From: Streptomyces sp. Je 1-79
GTDB taxonomy: Bacteria > Actinomycetota > Actinomycetes > Streptomycetales > Streptomycetaceae
NCBI RefSeq assembly: GCF_025195125.1
Contig: NZ_JAMGSL010000015.1
Span: 62,001 to 126,000, forward strand
Length of the DNA stretch: 64,000 bases
Direction: 5' to 3'
The notes under the pieces: model-generated
The model's database searches: none
What the model was told of the DNA's origin: nothing
What the model saw: the letters and a program-made list of their open reading frames with translations, nothing else
Shown: piece by piece, positions 34,417 to 42,459 of the stretch
How the letters are laid out: the number at the start of each line of letters is the position of its first letter
Position numbering within the stretch: position 1 is the stretch's first letter
Program-made: the position numbers and the translations under genes

Positions 34417-35628
34417 GTGAAGATCGCCTGCGTCGGCGGTGGGCCCGCCGGCCTGTACTTCTCGATCCTGATGAAGCGGCAGGACCCCTCCCACGAGATC
34501 ACCGTCTACGAACGGAACGCGGCCGGCTCCACGTACGGCTGGGGCGTCACCTACTGGGCCGGGCTCCTGGACAAGCTGCGGGAGGGCGACCCGGAGTCGG
34601 CGCGCGCCATCGACGAGGCCTCCGTCCGCTGGACCGACGGCGTCGCCATCGTCCGCGACGAGCGGACCGTCCACCGCGGTGACGAGGGCTTCGGCATCGG
34701 CCGCCGCCGGATGCTCACCCTCCTCGCCGAACGTGCCGAAGCGCTGGGCGTACGCGTCGAGTTCGAGCACGGCATCCCCGGCCCCGACGCCCCGGAACTG
34801 GCGGACGCCGACCTGGTCGTCGCGGCCGACGGGGTCAACAGCGCCCTGCGCGAGGCGTACCCGGGCCACTTCGGCACCGAGGTCGCCACCGGCCGCAACC
34901 CGTACATCTGGCTCGGCACGACGAAGGTCTTCGACTCCTTCAGCTTCGCCTTCAAGGAGACCGACCACGGCTGGATCTGGTGCTACGCCTACGGGTTCAG
35001 CGGCGAGCAGTCCACCTGCGTCGTGGAGTGCGCCCCCGAGACGTGGACGGGCCTCGGACTCGACTCGATGGGCGAGGCCGACAGCCTGAACCTGCTGGAG
35101 AAGCTGTTCCACGACCTCCTCGACGGGCACCCGCTGATCGGCCGCGGCCAGGACGACGACGCGGCGCAGTGGCTGAACTTCCGCACCCTGACCAGCCGCG
35201 TCTGGCACCGCGGCCGTCTGGTCCTGCTCGGCGACGCCGCGCACACCACCCACTACTCGATCGGCGCCGGCACGACACTGGCCCTGGAGGACGCGCTCGC
35301 CCTCGCGGACGCCCTGCGCGCGGGCGGTGACCTGGACGCGGCGCTCGCCCGCTACGGCAGGCGGCGGCGCGCCGAGCTCCTGTCGGCCCAGAGCGCGGCC
35401 CGCTACAGCGCCCGGTGGTACGAGAACCTGCCCCGCTACATGAGGCTCCCCCCGGTCCAGATGTTCGCGCTCCTCGGCCAGCGCCACTCGCCCCTGCTGC
35501 CGCACGTCCCCCCGCAGCTCTACTACCGCATCGACCGCGCGGCCGACGGCCTGGAACCCCTGCGCCGCCTGAAGCGCTGGCTGGGCCCGAGAGTCGCCCG
35601 CACCCTGCACGCCAGATCACGCACCTGA
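34417..35628 (+). CDS. FAD-dependent monooxygenase
   Basis: A 403-residue class A flavoprotein monooxygenase. The FAD fingerprint GGGPAGLYFSILMKR is at the N-terminus, ADLVVAADGVNSALREAYP carries the DG motif, and RLVLLGDAAHTTHYSIGAG is the second FAD-ribose motif. The pattern with GWGVTYWAGLLDKL and FGIGRRRMLTLLAERA resembles anthraniloyl-CoA monooxygenase and salicylyl-CoA hydroxylase N-terminal halves. The GTG start 34417 has GGGAG at good spacing. An aromatic-acid CoA substrate is plausible but not proven. Confidence 0.87.
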   Translation: MKIACVGGGPAGLYFSILMKRQDPSHEITVYERNAAGSTYGWGVTYWAGLLDKLREGDPESARAIDEASVRWTDGVAIVRDERTVHRGDEGFGIGRRRMLTLLAERAEALGVRVEFEHGIPGPDAPELADADLVVAADGVNSALREAYPGHFGTEVATGRNPYIWLGTTKVFDSFSFAFKETDHGWIWCYAYGFSGEQSTCVVECAPETWTGLGLDSMGEADSLNLLEKLFHDLLDGHPLIGRGQDDDAAQWLNFRTLTSRVWHRGRLVLLGDAAHTTHYSIGAGTTLALEDALALADALRAGGDLDAALARYGRRRRAELLSAQSAARYSARWYENLPRYMRLPPVQMFALLGQRHSPLLPHVPPQLYYRIDRAADGLEPLRRLKRWLGPRVARTLHARSRT

Positions 35629-35766
35629 GGCGGGCCGGCTGCCGCCCGCCGGGGCGCGGCTGCGGTCGGGCGTGGCGGCTGCGGCGGGCCCGGCCTGAGG
35701 GTCCGCGGGCCCCGGCCCGTAGGCGTGGTGCGTGACGGGGCTCGTACGCGTGGGAGCATCGTCACC

Positions 35767-36267
35767 GTGCTCGACATCGGCTACTCCCTCTCCCGTCGCT
35801 TCCCCGACCCCCCGCAGACCGACTACCGCCGCGCGGAGGTCCACGCGCTGCGCCACGACCTGTTCTGCGGGGACGTGTACCTCGCCGACCCCAAGGCCGA
35901 CCGCGAGGTGTCCACAGCCTGGGGATGGGTGCCGGTGCTCGACTTCGCGTGGGCGCTGTGCGACATCGTCGAGCAGCTGGACCGCGACCCGCGGGGCAGC
36001 CGGTCCGCACAGCGCCAGTACGCCGAACTCGACTTCACCGAGTCCTCGGACCGCATGCTCTTCGAGCGGCGATTCGGCTGGGTGGACGTCGAGGCCGACT
36101 GGATGCCGGGCGACGAGCCGCCGCTCACCTTCGGCCACCGCGAACTGCGTCGCGAGGCCCGCGACTTCCTGCACGACCTGATCGCCGACCTCACCGACAT
36201 GCACGAGGGCCTCGGCGACAACCCGGTGATCTGGGACCTCCAGGCCCGCTTCCCCCGGCTCCCGTGA
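35767..36267 (+). CDS. Conserved hypothetical protein
   Basis: A 166-residue soluble protein starting VLDIGYSLSRRFPDPPQTDYRRAEVHALRHDLFCGDVYL. It is rich in Asp, Arg and Trp and has no signal peptide or transmembrane helix. The sequence has the codon usage of a real Streptomyces gene; I do not recognise the family. GTG 35767 is chosen because GGGAG lies about 10 bases upstream. It may be a single-gene unit; the pentapeptide-repeat gene next to it converges on it. Confidence 0.72.
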   Translation: MLDIGYSLSRRFPDPPQTDYRRAEVHALRHDLFCGDVYLADPKADREVSTAWGWVPVLDFAWALCDIVEQLDRDPRGSRSAQRQYAELDFTESSDRMLFERRFGWVDVEADWMPGDEPPLTFGHRELRREARDFLHDLIADLTDMHEGLGDNPVIWDLQARFPRLP

Positions 36268-36314
36268 CGCCCCCGCGGACAGCAACCCGGCTCCCATGAC
36301 CTGACCCCCCTCCG

Positions 36315-37016
36315 TCAGTCCTCCACCCGCACCCCCAGCTGGGCGGCGAACACCGGCGCCAGGTCCAGCAGCTGCGCCGTACTGATCACCGCACCCGACA
36401 GCGCCTCCACCCCCCGCGCGATCTCCAGACGCTCCACCGTCCGCAGGTCCACGTCCTTCATCCGGGCCCCGCTGAAGTCCGCCCCCTTCAGCACGCACCC
36501 CCGGAACTCCACCCGTTCGAGCACCGCGCCGCCGAAGTCGGGCTCGTCCAGCACGCACCCGTCGAAGACGACGTCCTTCAGCTTCGCCGTCCGCAGGTTC
36601 AGGTAGTCGATCTTCCCTCCCCGCACCAGCACCCGCTCGAGCACGGACCCGTGCAGCTGCGTCCCGCCGAGCCGCGCGTCCACGATCTCCACGTCCCGCA
36701 GCGACGCGTCCGCCAGCTCCGTGCCGACCCCCCGCACCCCGCTCAGCACGGAGTCCAGGAGCCGCGCTCTGGTCAGCCGTGTCCCGTCCACCGCGCAGTC
36801 CCGCACCGCGCACTCCAGGAACCGCGCCCCCGGCCCGCTCTGCCCGGAGAGGTCGAGCCCCTCGAACGCGAGGCCGTCGTAGTCCCCGTCCGGCTCCAGC
36901 TCCCCTTCGTACGCCTCCAGGGGCGGCAGCCGCACCTCCGCCCGCCGCGCGCCCGCGATCTTCTTCCCGCCGACCGTCCTGCCCGTCGCCCTACCTGTCG
37001 CCCTGTCCGTCGCCAT
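36315..37016 (-). CDS. Pentapeptide-repeat protein
   Basis: A 233-residue protein. After a basic Thr/Arg-rich N-terminal 25 residues comes a right-handed quadrilateral beta-helix built from A(D/N)LxX-like repeats (LAFEGLDLSGQ, TRLTRARLLDSVLSG, TELADASLRDVEIVDARLGG, LKGADFSGARMKDVDL). Such proteins can mimic DNA and protect gyrase (Qnr/MfpA) or serve structural roles; no gyrase-specific feature is visible. The start at 37016 is the first ATG. Confidence 0.9.
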   Translation of the reverse strand: MATDRATGRATGRTVGGKKIAGARRAEVRLPPLEAYEGELEPDGDYDGLAFEGLDLSGQSGPGARFLECAVRDCAVDGTRLTRARLLDSVLSGVRGVGTELADASLRDVEIVDARLGGTQLHGSVLERVLVRGGKIDYLNLRTAKLKDVVFDGCVLDEPDFGGAVLERVEFRGCVLKGADFSGARMKDVDLRTVERLEIARGVEALSGAVISTAQLLDLAPVFAAQLGVRVED

Positions 37017-37113
37017 GACCCCATGGTGACCTGCGCCACTGACAACGCCCCGATGTCACATCCGGGGCCCTCCCGCCCGTCCCCTCGTAAACAGCGACAC
37101 GAGGGAGCGCGAG

Positions 37114-38301
37114 ATGCACCGGAACGGCACCACCCCCCGGACCCACATCACCGTCGTCGGCGGCGGATTCGCCGGGCTCACCGCGGCGATCACCGCCGCC
37201 GAGGCCGGGGCCACGGTCACCCTCCACGAGGCCCACCACACCCTCGGCGGGCGCGCCCGCACCGCCGAGGGGCCGTACCGCACCAACGAAGGACCGCACG
37301 CGATCTACCGCAAGGGCCCGCACTGGACCTGGCTCGCCCAGCGCGGCCTCCTCGGCCCGCTCGCACCGCTCCCGCTCCGCGAAGCCGCCCGCTTCCGCTT
37401 CCACCACGCCGGGAGCCTGCGCCGCACCCCGCCGCTGGGCTTCCTGCGCCACACGCTCCGCACCTCCGCGCAGGCCCCCGTCGACACCGACTTCCTCACC
37501 TGGGCCACCCGGGTCGCCGGCCCCGAGGCGGCCCGGCAGGCCGCCGCGTACAGCGGGGTCGCCCTCTTCCACCACGACCCGGGCGCGCTCTCGGCCCGTT
37601 TCGTCCAGGAGCGGCTGCACCGGGCGGCCGCGCTGCCGCCCGAGGCCCGGTACATCCGGGGCGGCTGGGGGCGGCTCGTCGACCGGATGGCCGCGCGCGC
37701 CCGGGAGACCGGCGTACGGATCGAGACGTCGTCCCGGATCGACGCACTGCCGGTCGCCGACGGCCCGGTCGTCGTCGCGACCTCCCTCGCGGCGGCCGCC
37801 CGGCTGCTCAACGACCCGACATGGGGCGGGGAGAGCGGCCGAACGGTCCTCTTCGACCTGGCGCTGCGCACCCGCGCAGGCGACCCGTTCGTCGTCTCGG
37901 ACCTGGACGCGCCCGGCTGGATCGAACGCTTCACGGCGCAGGACCCCTCCCTCGCCCCGGCCGGCGAGCAGCTGCTCCAGGCCCAGTTCCCCATCGGCCC
38001 GCACCAGACCAAGGCCGACGGCGTCGCCCATGGCGAGCGCCTGCTCGACCTGGGGTTCCCGGGCTGGCGCGAGCGCACCGTCCGGCGCCGCGAGGCCGTC
38101 TGCGACGGACGTACGGGCGCGCTCGACCTGCCGGGTACGACCTGGCGCGACCGGCCGGCGATCGACCGGGGCGACGGCGTGTACCTGGTGGGCGACCAGG
38201 TCGCGGCGCCGGGCGTGCTGTCGGAGGTGTCGTTCACGAGCGCGGTGGAGGCGGTGTCGCTGGCCCTGCGCACGAAAAGGCTTGACCTCAAGCTTGCTTG
38301 A
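37114..38301 (+). CDS. FAD-dependent amine oxidase/desaturase-like oxidoreductase
   Basis: A 395-residue protein with an N-terminal dinucleotide-binding motif (VVGGGFAGLTAAITAAEAG, then LHEAHHTLGGRART), as in amine-oxidase/phytoene-desaturase flavoproteins, and a C-terminal FAD motif DGVYLVGDQVAAPGVL. GAGGGAG lies upstream of ATG 37114. The last six codons overlap the SoxR box that controls the next gene. The substrate is unknown. Confidence 0.83.
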   Translation: MHRNGTTPRTHITVVGGGFAGLTAAITAAEAGATVTLHEAHHTLGGRARTAEGPYRTNEGPHAIYRKGPHWTWLAQRGLLGPLAPLPLREAARFRFHHAGSLRRTPPLGFLRHTLRTSAQAPVDTDFLTWATRVAGPEAARQAAAYSGVALFHHDPGALSARFVQERLHRAAALPPEARYIRGGWGRLVDRMAARARETGVRIETSSRIDALPVADGPVVVATSLAAAARLLNDPTWGGESGRTVLFDLALRTRAGDPFVVSDLDAPGWIERFTAQDPSLAPAGEQLLQAQFPIGPHQTKADGVAHGERLLDLGFPGWRERTVRRREAVCDGRTGALDLPGTTWRDRPAIDRGDGVYLVGDQVAAPGVLSEVSFTSAVEAVSLALRTKRLDLKLA

Positions 38302-38305
38302 GGTC
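38284..38305 (+). promoter_or_regulatory. SoxR box upstream of quinone oxidoreductase
   Basis: CCTCAAG-CTTG-CTTGAGG at 38286-38303 is the canonical SoxR operator, extended by GA/TC to a 22-bp palindrome. It sits within an over-spaced promoter: TTGACC at 38282-38287 as -35, and a weak -10 about 19-22 bases downstream. This layout suits MerR-family activation. The box overlaps the last codons and stop of the upstream gene. Confidence 0.88.
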
Positions 38306-38360
38306 GGAGTCTGTACGCATCACCGCGCAAGCGACCGACATCACGACCCGGGGAGCCCCC

Positions 38361-39359
38361 ATGCACGCGATCCGCCTCCACGCCTTCGGCCCGGCCGAGA
38401 ACCTCACGTACGAGGAGGTCGAGAACCCGGCCCCCGGCCCCGGCCAGGTCCGTATCGCGGTCGCCGCGGCCGGCGTCCACCTCCTGGACACCGCCCTGCG
38501 CATGGGGCAGACCGGCCCCTTCCCGGCCCCCGCCGAACTGCCCACCATCCCCGGCCGCGAGGTCGCGGGAACGGTCGACGCACTCGGCGAGGGCACGGAC
38601 CCCTCCTGGCTCGGCAGGCGCGTCGTCGCCCACCTGGGCATGGCCCCCGGCGGCTACGCGGAACAGGCCGTCGTGGACGCCGCGAAGCTGCACGCCCTGG
38701 CGGACCACCTCGGCGAGGCGGAGGCCGTCGCGATGATCGGCACGGGCCGCACCACACTCGGCATCCTCCAGTTCACCGAACTCGGCCCCGACTCGATCGC
38801 GATCGTCCCGGCCGCGGCGGGAGGCATCGGCACCCTCCTCGTCCAGTACGCCAAGAACGCCGGCGCGACCGTCATCGGCCTCGCCGGCGGCCCCGAGAAG
38901 ACCGCCCTCGTCAAGGAGAACGGGGCCGACCTGGCCGTCGACTACAAGCTCCCCGACTGGCCGGACCAGGTCCGCGCCTTCCTCGGCACCAGGACCGCCA
39001 CGGTCGTCTTCGACTCGGTCGGCGGCGACACCGGCCTCGCCGCGGTCGACCTCCTGGGCAAGGGCGGGCAGCACATCGTCTTCGGCTGGTCCGGCGCGGG
39101 CCTCCACGACGGCGAACCCCTCACCTTCACCGAGGAGGAGCTCGCCGCCCGATCCATCACCTCGGAGTCCGTCCTCGGCCCCACCATGATCCAGAAGGCG
39201 GGCGGCGACATCCGCAACCTCGAACTCGCCTCCCTCGCCGCCGCCACCGACGGCACCCTCCGCCCGGCGGTCCACCGCTTCCCCCTCGCCCAGGCGGCCA
39301 CCGCCCACCAGGCCCTGGAGACCCGCGGCACCATCGGCAAGGTGGTCCTGATCCCGTAA
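38361..39359 (+). CDS. Zinc-type NADPH:quinone oxidoreductase (SoxR regulon)
   Basis: A 332-residue medium-chain dehydrogenase/reductase of the quinone oxidoreductase branch (MHAIRLHAFGPAENLTYEEVENPAPGPGQVRI at the start; GREVAGTVDALG; the NADPH-binding loop AAAGGIGTLLVQYAKNAGATVIGLAGG). It lacks the structural zinc cysteines, as QOR enzymes do. A SoxR box 58 bases upstream places it in the SoxR regulon. In S. coelicolor a QOR gene with this context responds to redox-active antibiotics such as actinorhodin. GGGGAG lies just before ATG 38361. Confidence 0.92.
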   Translation: MHAIRLHAFGPAENLTYEEVENPAPGPGQVRIAVAAAGVHLLDTALRMGQTGPFPAPAELPTIPGREVAGTVDALGEGTDPSWLGRRVVAHLGMAPGGYAEQAVVDAAKLHALADHLGEAEAVAMIGTGRTTLGILQFTELGPDSIAIVPAAAGGIGTLLVQYAKNAGATVIGLAGGPEKTALVKENGADLAVDYKLPDWPDQVRAFLGTRTATVVFDSVGGDTGLAAVDLLGKGGQHIVFGWSGAGLHDGEPLTFTEEELAARSITSESVLGPTMIQKAGGDIRNLELASLAAATDGTLRPAVHRFPLAQAATAHQALETRGTIGKVVLIP

Positions 39360-39378
39360 ACCCCAGGAGCGACCGCCG

Positions 39379-39888
39379 TCAGCGGGCCACCGACCCCGCC
39401 GACGGCGCCCCTCCCCCGCCCGTCCCCAGGTCGTGGAGATCCCCGTCCGTCAGCCGGTACACCGTCCACTCGTCCTGCGGCCGCGCCCCCAGGGACTCGT
39501 AGAAGTCGATCGACGGCGTGTTCCAGTTCAGGACCGCCCACTCCAGCCGCTCGTACCCGCGCTCCACACAGATCCGCGCCAGCTCCGCCAGCAGCGCCTT
39601 CCCGTGGCCGCCGCCCCGGCTCGACGGGCGGACGTACAGGTCCTCCAGGTAGATGCCGTGGACACCCCGCCAGGTCGAGAAGTTCAGGAACCACAGCGCG
39701 AAACCCACCGGCTCGCCCTCGGGGGACTCCGCGATGTGGGCGAAGGCCGCCGGACGCGCTCCGAACAGCGCCTCGCGGAGCTGCTCAGGAGTCGCGCGGG
39801 CCTCGTGCGGGACCTTCTCGTACTCCGCGAGCTCGCGGATCATCGTATGGATCACAGAGACATCGGCAGGTGTGGCGGTACGAATCAT
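39379..39888 (-). CDS. GNAT acetyltransferase
   Basis: A 169-residue diamine/amine N-acetyltransferase-type GNAT. Landmarks are MIRTATPADVSVIHTMIRELAEYEK, the strand FALWFLNFSTWRGVHGIYLEDLYVRP, the acetyl-CoA loop SSRGGGHGKALLAELARICVERG, and the final strand RLEWAVLNWNTPSIDFYESLGA. It is close to spermidine/thialysine acetyltransferases. Start chosen at ATG 39888. It converges with the QOR gene. Confidence 0.9.
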   Translation of the reverse strand: MIRTATPADVSVIHTMIRELAEYEKVPHEARATPEQLREALFGARPAAFAHIAESPEGEPVGFALWFLNFSTWRGVHGIYLEDLYVRPSSRGGGHGKALLAELARICVERGYERLEWAVLNWNTPSIDFYESLGARPQDEWTVYRLTDGDLHDLGTGGGGAPSAGSVAR

Positions 39889-39907
39889 GGAACCAGCCTG
39901 CACGACG

Positions 39908-40807
39908 TCAACGGCCCCGGGCCAGCAGGGTCCGCGCGATCGACACCTGATCCGGATCGAGCGCCGGCTCCCCGTCCTCCACGTCCCACAACCCGTTCTG
40001 CAACACCCGGCCCAGCGTCCACGCCGACGCCCGCTCCCGGTCGAGACCCAGCCGCTCCGTCAACAGATCGAACCGCCACCACGTCCCGGCCGCCGGATCC
40101 TCCTCCCACAGATCCGTCAGCGCCGGCAGCAACTCGAACCCCGGATCCCCCGCCAACGGCTTCGGATCGATCGCCAGCCACGGCTCACGCTCCGCCGCCA
40201 GCACGTTGTCGTAGTGCAGATCCCAGTGCAACAGCCGGTCCCCCGGCTCCCCCATCACCTCCCGCACCGCCGCCGCGCACTCCCGCAGCAGCGCCGCGTC
40301 CTCCGCCCCCAGCCGCGCCGCCGCCTCCGGGGTCTGCGCCACCATCCGCGCCGCGATGTCCCCCAGCCGCCGCAACCCCTCCGGCGCCTCCACCGCCACC
40401 AGCCGGGCCAGCACGTCCCCGAGGATCCGCACCGCCTCCCGCGCATCCCCCAGCGTCGACAGATGCCGGCCCTCGTCCAGCCGCTCCAGGAGCATCGTGC
40501 CGGTCCCGGGATCCTCCGCCAGCAGCCGCACGGCCCCGTCACCGTCCCAGGCCCGAAGCGCCACCGGCTCGCCCGCACTCTCCTCGTCGAGCAACTGCAT
40601 CTTCAACGCCGCGCGCACACCGTCCGCGCCCCGCGTCACCGGCAGCACGAGCGACGCCACCCCGTACATCGAAGGCCCCGTCACCCGCAGCCCCCACCGC
40701 TCCAGGAACTCCTCCGCCCGCCCCGGCAACGCCGCGACGAACGCCCGCCCCGCCGCACCGTTGTACTTCGCCTGCGACGCCACCAGTTCGGCCGGGATCT
40801 CGATCAC
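39908..40807 (-). CDS. Aminoglycoside phosphotransferase-family kinase (streptomycin 6-kinase-like)
   Basis: A 299-residue kinase of the APH(6)/hydroxyurea phosphotransferase group. The catalytic loop reads LLHWDLHYDNVLAA (HxDxxxxN) and the metal-binding motif IDPKPLAGDPGFELLP, both intact. The N-terminus has SMYGVASLVLPVT. Substrates include streptomycin and hydroxyurea for close relatives. It overlaps no neighbour and starts at ATG 40807. Chromosomal Streptomyces members are often not resistance genes, so any drug target is unproven. Confidence 0.88.
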   Translation of the reverse strand: MIEIPAELVASQAKYNGAAGRAFVAALPGRAEEFLERWGLRVTGPSMYGVASLVLPVTRGADGVRAALKMQLLDEESAGEPVALRAWDGDGAVRLLAEDPGTGTMLLERLDEGRHLSTLGDAREAVRILGDVLARLVAVEAPEGLRRLGDIAARMVAQTPEAAARLGAEDAALLRECAAAVREVMGEPGDRLLHWDLHYDNVLAAEREPWLAIDPKPLAGDPGFELLPALTDLWEEDPAAGTWWRFDLLTERLGLDRERASAWTLGRVLQNGLWDVEDGEPALDPDQVSIARTLLARGR

Positions 40808-40984
40808 ACACCGACGCTATCCGCCCACCTCACACGGCACACCCGAGAAAACAGCCACCCCGAATCCCCCGGCACGGCCACGCCGCCCCGAACACCCTGC
40901 CTCGAACACCCCGGCCCGGCCACGCCGTCGAAAGACCCGGATCCGAAGGCCGGAGGCCCGCACCCATCCAGTAGCCTCCCGCCC

Positions 40985-42385
40985 ATGGTCAGCAGGAGCA
41001 GCACGGTCAACGGCGGCATCTCGTTCTGGTACGCCCAAGAAGGCACCCCCGCCCCCCGCGAGCCCCTGCCCGGGGACGCCACCGCCGACGTCTGCATCGT
41101 CGGCGGCGGATACACCGGACTGTGGACGGCGTACTACCTCAAGAAGGCCGTCCCCTTCCTCAACATCACCGTCCTCGAAGCCAAGTTCTGCGGCTACGGA
41201 GCCTCAGGCCGCAACGGCGGCTGGCTCTACAACGGCATCGCCGGCCGCGACCGCTACGCCAAGCTCCACGGCCACGACGCCGCCGTCCGCCTCCAGCACG
41301 CCATGAACGACACCGTCACCGAGGTCATCGACGTCTGCGCCGCCGAGAACATCGACGCCGACATCCACCGCGGCGGCGTCCTCGAAGTCGCGCACTCCCC
41401 CGCCCAACTCGCCCGCCTCAAAGCCTTCCACGCCGTCGAGATCGCCTTCGGCGAGAAGGAACGCGAGCTCTACGGCGCCCGCGAGACCGCCGACCGCATC
41501 CGCATCGCCGGCGCCGTCGGCTCCTCCTGGACCCCGCACGGGGCCCGACTCCACCCCGTGAAACTCGTCAAGGCACTGGCCGACACCGTCGAAGCCCTCG
41601 GCGTCACCATCCACGAATCGACCCCGGTCACCCAGATCGAACCCAAGCACGCCATCACCCCCTACGGCACCGTCCGCGCCCCGTACGTCCTGCGCTGCAC
41701 CGAAGGCTTCACCGCCACCCTCACCGGTCAGCGCCGCACCTGGCTGCCCATGAACTCCTCCATGATCGCCACCGAGCCCCTCACCGACGCCCAGTGGGAC
41801 ACCATCGGCTGGAACGGCCGCGAAACCCTCGGCGACATGGCCCACGCCTACATGTACGCCCAGCGCACCGCCGACGGCCGCATCGCCCTCGGCGGCCGAG
41901 GCGTCCCCTACCGCTACGGCTCCAGGACCGACAACGACGGCCGCACCCAGCCCCAGACCATCGAAGCCCTGCGCGAGATCCTCATCCGCTTCTTCCCCTC
42001 CCTCGCCGGCCTCGGCATCGACCACGCCTGGTCCGGCGTCCTCGGCGTCCCCCGCGACTGGTGCGCCACCGTCACCCTCGACCGCTCCACCGGCCTCGGC
42101 TGGGCAGGCGGCTACGTCGGCTCCGGCGTCGCCACCGCCAACCTCGCGGCCCGCACCCTGCGCGACCTCATCCAGCAGGACTCCGGCCAGTCCGGACCCA
42201 CCGACCTCACCGCCCTCCCCTGGGTCAACCACAAGGTCCGCAAGTGGGAGCCGGAACCCCTGCGCTGGCTCGGCGTCCAGACGATGTACGCGGCCTACCG
42301 CAACGCCGACCGCCAGGAACTCACCACCCACACCGCGCGGACCTCCCGCATCGCGACGATCGCCGACCGCCTCTCCGGCCGCTGA
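40985..42385 (+). CDS. FAD-dependent DAO-family oxidoreductase
   Basis: A 466-residue flavoprotein of the D-amino-acid oxidase/gamma-glutamylputrescine oxidase (PuuB-like) group. The FAD fold begins CIVGGGYTGLWTAYYLKK and continues with LEAKFCGYGASGRNGGW, typical of PuuB/amine oxidases. The C-terminus has WAGGYVGSGVATANLAARTLRDL. It likely oxidises an amine or amino acid. Starts at ATG 40985. A hairpin follows the stop. Confidence 0.87.
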   Translation: MVSRSSTVNGGISFWYAQEGTPAPREPLPGDATADVCIVGGGYTGLWTAYYLKKAVPFLNITVLEAKFCGYGASGRNGGWLYNGIAGRDRYAKLHGHDAAVRLQHAMNDTVTEVIDVCAAENIDADIHRGGVLEVAHSPAQLARLKAFHAVEIAFGEKERELYGARETADRIRIAGAVGSSWTPHGARLHPVKLVKALADTVEALGVTIHESTPVTQIEPKHAITPYGTVRAPYVLRCTEGFTATLTGQRRTWLPMNSSMIATEPLTDAQWDTIGWNGRETLGDMAHAYMYAQRTADGRIALGGRGVPYRYGSRTDNDGRTQPQTIEALREILIRFFPSLAGLGIDHAWSGVLGVPRDWCATVTLDRSTGLGWAGGYVGSGVATANLAARTLRDLIQQDSGQSGPTDLTALPWVNHKVRKWEPEPLRWLGVQTMYAAYRNADRQELTTHTARTSRIATIADRLSGR

Positions 42386-42412
42386 CCGCCCCGCACACCA
42401 GGCCACACCGAA

Positions 42413-42441
42413 GGCCCCGGACCGTCACCAGGTCCGGGGCC
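42413..42441. terminator. Bidirectional hairpin terminator
   Basis: A perfect 11-bp stem (42413-42423 with 42431-42441) and 7-base loop between convergent genes. Confidence 0.75.
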
Positions 42442-42459
42442 CTCACGGTCTCCGGACCC

